From positions 36,326 through 100,325 of the forward strand of contig JBBDXS010000015.1 of assembly GCA_040902195.1 (NCBI GenBank): a stretch of 64,000 nt of DNA, in the 5' to 3' direction. The notes under the pieces were generated by a model. It worked only from the letters and a program-made list of their open reading frames with translations, had not been told where the DNA came from and ran no database searches. The position numbers were made by a program, and so were the translations under genes. The first letter of the stretch is position 1; each line of letters begins with the position of its first letter. Source of the stretch: JBBDXS01 sp040902195. GTDB taxonomy: Bacteria; Chloroflexota; Dehalococcoidia; DSTF01; RBG-16-68-14. This document shows positions 58,544 through 64,000 of the stretch, piece after piece.

Positions 58544-59998
58544 ATGACGACAGGAACCCTGCCGGAGCTCGTCCCCGTAACGCTCCCTCGACCGAGCGCC
58601 GTTGCGTTCGTGGGCCGGACGTTCCACATGGGCGGTCTCGGCGCACGCCATATGCTCCCGGCGACAGTCAAACAGCTCTTCAGGCGGCCCAACGCCCTGC
58701 CTAAGGGGGCCAGGCGGGTCTTCGAACGCCTCGGCGCGACGTACATCAAGCTCGGCCAGTTCGTCGCGTCCACGCCCGGCCTCGTCGGCGAAAGCGTCGC
58801 GGCGGAGTTCCGCGACTGCCTCGATACCGGCCCCGCGGTGCCGTTCAAACGCGTGCGCGCGATCGTCGAGGCCGGGCTGGAACGGCCGCTCGAGGAAGCG
58901 TTCGCGACGTTCGAAGAGGCACCGCTGGCGGCGGCGTCCATCGCGGTCGTGCATCGGGCGACGCTGCACGATGGGACGGACGTCGCGGTCAAGGTGCTGC
59001 GGCCGGACATCGAACACACCGTCGCGACCGACCTCGCTATGATGGAGCGCTTCGTCCGCTTCATGGCCGGTTTCGGCGTTGACCAGGCATACAACCTGGT
59101 CGGCCTCATCGTTGGGCTGCGCATGCAGATCGCCGAGGAGTTGGATCTCCGCAATGAAGCGCGCACGATGGATGTCTTCCGAGAGTTGTACGAGCAGTAC
59201 GACCTCTCCCTCCTCGTGATCCCGCGCGTGCACCACGATCTCACAGCGCGCCGCGTTCTCACGATGGAGTTCCTCGATGGTAAACCGCTCGATGACCTGG
59301 CCCATGCCAGCGCGCTCGGGATCGACCCGGCGCCGCTCGTGCGAGAGCTGCTCCAGGCGTGGGTGCTGACGGGGCTGCGGGTGGGGGCGTTTCACGCGGA
59401 CATCCACGCGGGCAACCTCTTGCTCCTGCGTGACGGCCGGCTCGGCATGCTCGACTGGGGCATCGTGGCGATGATGGACAGCGACTCGCGGCGGGCGTTT
59501 CGCGGCCTTTGCGAGGCCTCGATTGGGAGAGAGGAAGCGTGGGACGAGATCGGAGCGCTCATGATCGAAATGAACGGGCCGAGCTTTTACGCGCTAGGCC
59601 TCGAGGACGCCGACATCCACCGATTCGCTCGGGCGACGTTCGAGCCTGCGCTGACGCACCCACTTAAGGACGTAAGCATGGGCGAGCTCATGATGAGTGG
59701 AGACGACGTGGTGCAGCGTGCAACGGGCGAGGAAGCTCCCAAGCGGTCCTTCGCAGGGCGGCTGCGCGGGATGCGCGACGCGGCGCGAGCCTATCGGACG
59801 GCGGCCAAGATCGGTGCGTTCGAGAGCGCGACGATGCGGATGGGCTTTCTTTCGATGAAACAACTGGTGTATCTGGAGCGCTACGGCCGCATGTATATCC
59901 CGGAGGAAGCTCTTCTTGGAGACAGCGACTTCGTGCGGCGCGCTCTGGAGGGTCTCTCTTCCGAGGTACGAGACGGTGCGGTCGCGGGCGACGCTTAG
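58544..59998 (+). CDS. ABC1/ADCK/UbiB-family atypical kinase
   Basis: A 484-residue UbiB-family protein, ATPases with a protein-kinase-like fold that help quinone or lipid metabolism. The characteristic KxGQ motif is in YIKLGQFVAS (about 66-75), the Ala-rich loop AAASIAVVHRA (about 127-137; the usual Gln before VH is Val), catalytic HADIHAGNLLLL and the metal site MLDWGIVA. ATG 58544 is chosen over the frame start because a -10-like box precedes it at leaderless spacing. No quinone-pathway gene is adjacent. Confidence 0.88.
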   Translation: MTTGTLPELVPVTLPRPSAVAFVGRTFHMGGLGARHMLPATVKQLFRRPNALPKGARRVFERLGATYIKLGQFVASTPGLVGESVAAEFRDCLDTGPAVPFKRVRAIVEAGLERPLEEAFATFEEAPLAAASIAVVHRATLHDGTDVAVKVLRPDIEHTVATDLAMMERFVRFMAGFGVDQAYNLVGLIVGLRMQIAEELDLRNEARTMDVFRELYEQYDLSLLVIPRVHHDLTARRVLTMEFLDGKPLDDLAHASALGIDPAPLVRELLQAWVLTGLRVGAFHADIHAGNLLLLRDGRLGMLDWGIVAMMDSDSRRAFRGLCEASIGREEAWDEIGALMIEMNGPSFYALGLEDADIHRFARATFEPALTHPLKDVSMGELMMSGDDVVQRATGEEAPKRSFAGRLRGMRDAARAYRTAAKIGAFESATMRMGFLSMKQLVYLERYGRMYIPEEALLGDSDFVRRALEGLSSEVRDGAVAGDA

Positions 59999-60016
59999 GG
60001 AGGCTGGGTCCTTGCG

Positions 60017-60035
60017 GGAACGTCTCGAACGTTCC
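60017..60035. terminator. hairpin between convergent genes
   Basis: 7-bp stem GGAACGT / ACGTTCC with a 5-nt loop, between genes ending at 59998 and 60048. No U-run. Confidence 0.4.
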
Positions 60036-60047
60036 GCTTGCGGTTAG

Positions 60048-62006
60048 CTAGTTGCAGGTGTGTCCGAATTGAAGCATCACGCCAAAGATGTCGGTTAAGA
60101 GATCGATCCCGCCGTCGGGCGCGCCCATCTGCCACTGTTCCGCGCCAGCGGCCGGTGGGGACCGGTCGAACTTAGGATCGTAGCCGTCAGGCTCGGTCGG
60201 TCCATCGTCGCCGACATCCGCACCGTAGAGGTTTGCCACTCCCAAAATGTCGGAGAACAGGTCGACGGCTCCCCCACCATCCGTGTCGTAGAAGTCCCAA
60301 GGGTCGAGCGGGTTGCGCATGCCGCCCAGCTCGGGATTGGGACCAAGCTCTGCAGCGTTGGAGCACCCGTCACCGTCCCTGTCGCCCGCCGACGGGTCGG
60401 TGCTGAGGGACGATTCCTCGCAGTCGCGGGGCGTATCGAGGTCACTACCGGGGCAGGGAACGTAGAACGCGATCTCTTGTTGCTCGTAGCCGGCGGCCGC
60501 GAGCAACAGCGGCGAGTAGCGTGTCTGCGACCCGTTCGTCCAGCGATAAACAGGCGCGTATGGCTGATTCGTTGCCGCTGCCGCTGCTTCGTCCGCGGCA
60601 GCGTAGAACGCGACGCCGCGGTCCGCGTATTCGCCTGACGGCGCAACGACACCGTAGCGCACCTCGCCGGTCGTTTGGTCTTGCCAGCCGTGGATGGCGC
60701 TCAGGCCGGGCGCCGCCATGTCCGACGCGTAAAAGGCGACAGCGCCTCCGCTCGTCCCGGCAGCCCCGGCGCCTCCCGGCGCCGTCTCGTAGCTGGCCAC
60801 GCCTTGATCATCGACAGTTTGGACGACCGGCGCCGCCAGCCGCACCTCAAAGAGATGCACCTGATAGTCGCTCGTGTTCGAGTACGTCACGTAGATCGTG
60901 CGCCCTCCGTCCGCGGCGTACATCTCATGCTGTGCGCCGCTGTAGCAGAGGAAGCCCGGAGCGAGCTTGTCGTGGTGCTTGGCGCAATCGATCAGCATCG
61001 TCTCGTTGCTCCACGGGCCGGTGATCGTGCCGGCAGAGCGGACGCCGACTTGGCCGAACATGATGTTGGTGTACACGCCAAGCCAGCGGCCGAGGAACGG
61101 GTTGTAGGCGACATCGACGCCGTTGTGGGCCCCGACCTGACTCCAGAGCGGCGGCAGGTCGTTGAACTCCGGCTTCCATGAGCCTGTCGCGGCGTCCCAG
61201 AGGTCGCTGCGCCACGTCCCACCTTCGCCCGATGGGTCGGGCCACCAGTACTGATACTGCGAAGGCGACGTGATCGCGCTTTCGGGCACGCGGCCGAGCA
61301 GCGTCTCCGTCGTCCACGTTTGGCGCGTATCGGTGAGCTGGATGTAGACGTAGCCGCCGTCCTGGAAGGTGCGTGCCGGCTGCGGGCCGTCGGGGGGCCA
61401 GACCAGTGCGCCGCCCACCTCCCGCCGGCCGGTCATCGTCGCTAGGTCGAAAGAGCCGATACCGGTGCCTTGCCCGCGCAATCCCGAAGTCTGATTGATC
61501 GAGACGTAGTAGAAGTGCATACGGTCAGGCTGCGTGACGGCGAGCGCGATCGCCCAGACCGTGAGCTCACCCGGCGCGACCGGCAAGAGGGGCACGGGGA
61601 CACCGTCACGCAGCGTCGGCGTGAGATCGATGCAGTCTCCGGCGTTGAGGTCGTTGGTGGACCCCAGGAGGTTCGGGATCATTCCGCCGTTGGCTATCAG
61701 CGTGTCGCCGAACGCCCAGTAGACCGTGCCGTTCAGCTCCACCATGTCGCCGTGGTCCTGGCCGCGGATGCCGGCGGCGACCTTCTGGTCGCCCAGGAGC
61801 GAGCAGACCTCTCGTTCGCTGACGACGACGATGGCGTCGTTGGGGAAGAACGGCTGGGCGCCCGCCGTTGGCGCGACGCTCTCGGTAGACGTCACCCACA
61901 GCGCCGCGCCGCCGACGAGCGCCAGCAGCGCTACGCGAACGGCGAGGAGATATCGAGACTGGGACCGTCCGCGACGGGAACGGACGGCACGGCTCTGCTC
62001 AGGCAT
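60048..62006 (-). CDS. secreted DUF4185-like propeller protein with C-terminal repeat module
   Basis: A 652-residue exported protein. A Lys/Arg-poor N terminus with a membrane segment (about 19-40) acts as signal. Residues about 55-400 resemble the DUF4185 propeller (VYWAFGDTLIANGG, FQDGGYVYIQLTD), related in layout to glycosyl hydrolase families 43/32; 400-545 hold two or three further short repeats (YASDMAAPG, YAAADEAAA). The tail from about 560 (DRDGDGCSNAAELG, then PWDFYDTDGGGAVDLFSDILG and a second DLLTDIFG copy ending FGHTC) is the module also found at the end of both PHB-depolymerase-like esterases. Promoter at 62112-62139. Confidence 0.7.
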   Translation of the reverse strand: MPEQSRAVRSRRGRSQSRYLLAVRVALLALVGGAALWVTSTESVAPTAGAQPFFPNDAIVVVSEREVCSLLGDQKVAAGIRGQDHGDMVELNGTVYWAFGDTLIANGGMIPNLLGSTNDLNAGDCIDLTPTLRDGVPVPLLPVAPGELTVWAIALAVTQPDRMHFYYVSINQTSGLRGQGTGIGSFDLATMTGRREVGGALVWPPDGPQPARTFQDGGYVYIQLTDTRQTWTTETLLGRVPESAITSPSQYQYWWPDPSGEGGTWRSDLWDAATGSWKPEFNDLPPLWSQVGAHNGVDVAYNPFLGRWLGVYTNIMFGQVGVRSAGTITGPWSNETMLIDCAKHHDKLAPGFLCYSGAQHEMYAADGGRTIYVTYSNTSDYQVHLFEVRLAAPVVQTVDDQGVASYETAPGGAGAAGTSGGAVAFYASDMAAPGLSAIHGWQDQTTGEVRYGVVAPSGEYADRGVAFYAAADEAAAAATNQPYAPVYRWTNGSQTRYSPLLLAAAGYEQQEIAFYVPCPGSDLDTPRDCEESSLSTDPSAGDRDGDGCSNAAELGPNPELGGMRNPLDPWDFYDTDGGGAVDLFSDILGVANLYGADVGDDGPTEPDGYDPKFDRSPPAAGAEQWQMGAPDGGIDLLTDIFGVMLQFGHTCN

Positions 62007-62111
62007 GCACTCCCTTGCTCCCGGCGCGGCCGCGGCCGCGGCCCAGGCCGTTCTTGCGAATGTCTTCGATTGAATCCGACTTTTGAAGGACGGGCCACCA
62101 GCAGTTGCTGC

Positions 62112-62139
62112 TAGTTTACCCATTTCGCGAGTTCTGTCA
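62112..62139 (-). promoter_or_regulatory. promoter of the propeller-protein gene (TTGACA-16-TAAACT)
   Basis: TTGACA at 62139-62134, TAAACT at 62117-62112, 16 nt apart; about 100 nt of leader to ATG 62006. Confidence 0.7.
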
Positions 62140-62264
62140 ATACGGCGCGAAGATGTGATTGGTAGGCAGATTGCCGCGCTGTCCAGATGCGCTCCTCTGC
62201 CATCGTTATCACGCCGGCGTCAGGTGTCGCGCATTGTTGGAGGGCGGTTGTTTGCACAAGAAAA

Positions 62265-62298
62265 GCCGCCTGCTTGGCCGTCTCCCCAAGCAGGCGGC
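62265..62298 (-). terminator. intrinsic terminator of the tmRNA/minihelix transcript
   Basis: A perfect 13-bp stem (62265-62277 against 62286-62298) with an 8-nt loop and the U-rich tail TTTTCTTGTG on the minus strand. The loop in RNA reads GGAGACGG, complementary to the tmRNA acceptor 3' strand. Confidence 0.85.
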
Positions 62299-62310
62299 AG
62301 CGCGATCGAT

Positions 62311-62839
62311 TGGTGGAGACGGGGGAGAGTCGAACTCCCCGTCCCCTCGTCCAATAACGGGCCGGCCCTGACGGACGATAGGGGCAACCCGATTCGTTTC
62401 GTGTTGGTGGAGACGGGGGAGAGTCGAACTCCCNNNNNNNNNNNNNNNNNNNNNNNNNNNNNNNNNNNNNNNNNNNNNNNNNNNNNNNNNNNNNNNNNNN
62501 NNNNNNNNNNNNNNNNNNNNNNNNNNNNNNNNNTAGGGGCAACCCGATTCGTTTCGTGTTGGTGGAGACGGGGGAGAGTCGAACTCCCCGTCCCCTCGTC
62601 CAATAACGGGCCGGCCCTGACGGACGATAGGGGCAACCCGATTCGTTTCGTGTTGGTGGAGACGGGGGAGAGTCGAACTCCCGTCCCCTCGTTCAATAAT
62701 GGGCCGGCCCTGACGGACGATAGGGGCAACCCGATTCGTTTCGTGCTGGTGGAGACGGGGGAGAGTCGAACTCCCGTCCCCTCGTTCAATAATGGGCCGG
62801 CCCTGACGGACGATAGGGGCAACCCGATTCGTTTCGTGC
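62311..62839 (-). repeat. tandem array of tmRNA 3'-end minihelix units
   Basis: Units of 93-94 bp begin (on the plus strand) with TGGTGGAGACG at 62311, 62405, 62560, 62654 and 62747; the sixth such place, 62840, is the tmRNA gene's own end. A 100-N gap (62434-62533) interrupts the array, so the copy number is unknown. Each unit repeats the tmRNA T-arm, acceptor 3' strand and CCA, followed by a 57-58 nt spacer that is also conserved. Full units carry GTCCCC after the T-arm, which can pair with the acceptor strand. Confidence 0.85.
62434..62533. other. 100-N gap inside the minihelix array
   Basis: Exactly 100 N, a size used for gaps of unknown length. It lies in a tandem repeat with a period shorter than common reads. 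Confidence 0.9.
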
Positions 62840-63194
62840 TGGTGGAGACGGGGGAGAGTCGAACTCCCCGTCCAGAGAAGGGCCAAGCTGAGGTACTACA
62901 GGCGTGTCCGGCGTTTAGTGCTTGTCCGGAAGGTCGTCGCCGGCCCGGCCGCTCCGGACTAAGCCGATGGGTCTTTGATGGCCGCTATCGGCGTCAGACC
63001 ACCGCACCCCAGCTAATCGGCGCCGCACCGCGACCCACTGGGGGAAGGTCTTGCGGGCGACGTCGCTGCGTTATTTACGCAGCGAGAGCGAAGTTTCGTT
63101 CGCCTGTTAAGCTTTTCGCCGCCAGTTTAACGAGGTAACGGCACCTCGGCCTGCACCTCAGGTCCGCGCTACCCTGTCGAACCCTTTCGTCCCC
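62840..63194 (-). ncRNA. ssrA: transfer-messenger RNA (tmRNA)
   Basis: A 355-nt one-piece tmRNA that rescues stalled ribosomes. The 5' end GGGGACG (63194-63188) pairs with CGTCTCC near the 3' end, giving a 7-bp acceptor with a G3-U70 pair, A73 and encoded CCA at 62842-62840, the alanine identity set. The D-analogue GGGTTCGACAGGG and T-arm GGGAG-TTCGACT-CTCCC are present. The tag frame on the minus strand, 63104-63075, reads GERNFALAA-stop; the resume codon is probably GGC at 63104. The stop lies in a 7-bp hairpin (GCTGCGT/ACGCAGC). A TATACT box lies upstream at about 63209-63214. Confidence 0.95.
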
Positions 63195-63229
63195 AAGTGC
63201 GCTATCAGTATAGCAGGCCCGCGAAGGTA

Positions 63230-64000
63230 TCAGCGCGCGCGCCGCCTTCCTAGTATCGACAGCCCCGCGCCGAGCACGAGGGTCACCGCGAGCCCGGCCG
63301 TCGTGTAGCCGATCGATAGCCCCGTGGCGTCCGCAGCGCCGGAACCGCTCGATAGCCTCGCGACGCCCCCGACGGGCGCCGCCGCGGCGACGATAGGCCG
63401 CCAGTCGGGCCAGCCGTCCAGCGCCGGCTCGTTCGTCAGGTTCGTTTGCTCTGAGCCGTCGCTGTGCATGATGTAGACTTCCGAAGCCGCCTCGTTCGTC
63501 CTCGCGAAGGCGATTTGTGAGCCGTCGGGCGACCAGGAGGGCGCCAGGTCCTGCTGCGCTCCGCCTGTGATGCGTGTCTCGTTGTCTCCGTTGGCGTCCA
63601 TCACGTAGATCGCGAAATAGCCCTGATAGCTCGTCGCGTATGCGATCGAGGTGCTGTCCGGCGACCACGCCGGCAGCGCGCCCTCCGCCAGGGCGACGCG
63701 GCCACTACCGTCCGCGTTCATGACGAAGACCTCCAGCAAGCCGTCACGAAAGCCGGTGAACGCCAGCTGCGTCCCATCCGGCGACCATGCGGACCAGACG
63801 TCCACGCCGGGCGAATTCGTGAGGTTCGTCTGCTCACTGCCGGCGGCGTTCATCGTCCAGACGTCCCAGTCGCCGCCGGACTCTCGCTGGAATGCGATGC
63901 GCTCTCCATCGGGCGACCACGACGGGGCCGCATCCACGAACGCATCGTTGGTCAAGCGCACGATGCCGCTCCCGTTCCGGGACATCGTGTAGATCTCGCC
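63230..64000 (-). CDS. TolB-like propeller with C-terminal anchor (5' end cut by window)
   Basis: The visible 256 residues hold five PD40/TolB repeats (PSWSPDGERIAF, WSAWSPDGTQLAF, PAWSPDSTSIAY, PSWSPDGSQIAF types) with intervening VFVMNADGSG-like turns. The C terminus has PVGGVARL, a Gly/Ser-rich spacer, a membrane helix (about 227-247) and RRRAR, the same plan as the propeller at 3302-4654. The frame stays open to the window edge; the ATG at 63985 is internal because GEIYT just before it completes a repeat. Probably a surface-exposed binding protein. Its stop is 35 bp upstream of tmRNA on the same strand. Confidence 0.75.
   Translation of the reverse strand, partial: GEIYTMSRNGSGIVRLTNDAFVDAAPSWSPDGERIAFQRESGGDWDVWTMNAAGSEQTNLTNSPGVDVWSAWSPDGTQLAFTGFRDGLLEVFVMNADGSGRVALAEGALPAWSPDSTSIAYATSYQGYFAIYVMDANGDNETRITGGAQQDLAPSWSPDGSQIAFARTNEAASEVYIMHSDGSEQTNLTNEPALDGWPDWRPIVAAAAPVGGVARLSSGSGAADATGLSIGYTTAGLAVTLVLGAGLSILGRRRAR

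Noticed and set aside
62311..62839. Array of evenly spaced repeats as a CRISPR
   Set aside because: The whole 93-94 bp unit is repeated, spacers included; there are no unique spacers, and the repeat is the tmRNA 3' end.
62083..63138. Repetitive protein (VETGESRTP repeats) on the plus strand
   Set aside because: It is antisense to tmRNA and its repeats, crosses the N gap and has no ribosome site.

Overview
The window is 64 kb of GC-rich DNA from an assembled genome; three N gaps (6701-6710, 19924-19933, 62434-62533) mark scaffold joins. The gene set suggests a Chloroflexota bacterium, probably near Dehalococcoidia. It has many secreted proteins ending in dockerin-like repeats, TolB-type propellers with C-terminal anchors, two F420-type luciferase-like oxidoreductases, a DUF4012 protein, an LPxTG-type surface protein, and start codons lying 6-7 nt downstream of a -10 box (leaderless mRNAs). 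The lineage is inferred from protein content only; no marker phylogeny was possible.

Region 1 (1-26 kb) is loosely packed and mostly minus-strand. It holds a truncated ABC exporter, a tandem GNAT protein behind a leader ORF and terminator, a sugar-dehydrogenase-like propeller, a PHB-depolymerase-like esterase, a dockerin protein, an MFS transporter, aroE, a sirohaem sulfite/nitrite reductase with an Rrf2/IscR-type palindrome at its promoter, an amidohydrolase, an LLM oxidoreductase, a sulfatase, two more dockerin proteins, and a DrrAB-like ABC pair. Its spacers are full of short dispersed hairpins (variable stem, constant CTACGG-like tail), a second hairpin family ending in TCAGGATGACA, and degenerate short tandem repeats. 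Two of the three assembly gaps fall inside poly-G/poly-C versions of the first family.

Region 2 (26-42 kb) is compact and almost free of those repeats. It holds a CruF-like carotenoid protein, quinone and FAD oxidoreductases, a two-domain lipoprotein, a MOSC protein, a cyclase-ATPase-hydrolase fusion, a monoacylglycerol-lipase-like enzyme, a TolB/dockerin protein, an aldo/keto reductase, a 5'-3' exonuclease, a GDPD, a second LLM oxidoreductase, and a second PHB-depolymerase-like esterase.

Region 3 (42.1-58.2 kb) is a surface-polysaccharide locus in two convergent arms. The plus arm runs from an initiating sugar-phosphate transferase through GHMP heptose kinase, GT4, GmhA, a nucleotidyltransferase-kinase fusion, a HAD protein, a GT9-like protein, a Wzy-like polymerase and two methyltransferases to a MurJ/Wzx-like flippase. 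The minus arm is a Wzz/BY-kinase, an LPxTG protein, a DUF4012 protein and GmhB. GmhA, HddA-like, GmhB and a HddC-like domain together suggest synthesis of a GDP-activated D-glycero-D-manno-heptose for a cell-surface glycan.

Region 4 (58.5-64 kb) holds an ABC1/UbiB kinase, a large secreted propeller protein, tmRNA (ssrA) and a truncated TolB-like gene. Downstream of tmRNA lies the most unusual structure in the window: at least five extra copies, in 93-94 bp tandem units, of the tmRNA 3' end with encoded CCA. Each can fold into an acceptor/T-arm minihelix carrying the G-U pair that marks alanine acceptors, and the array closes with a strong intrinsic terminator.
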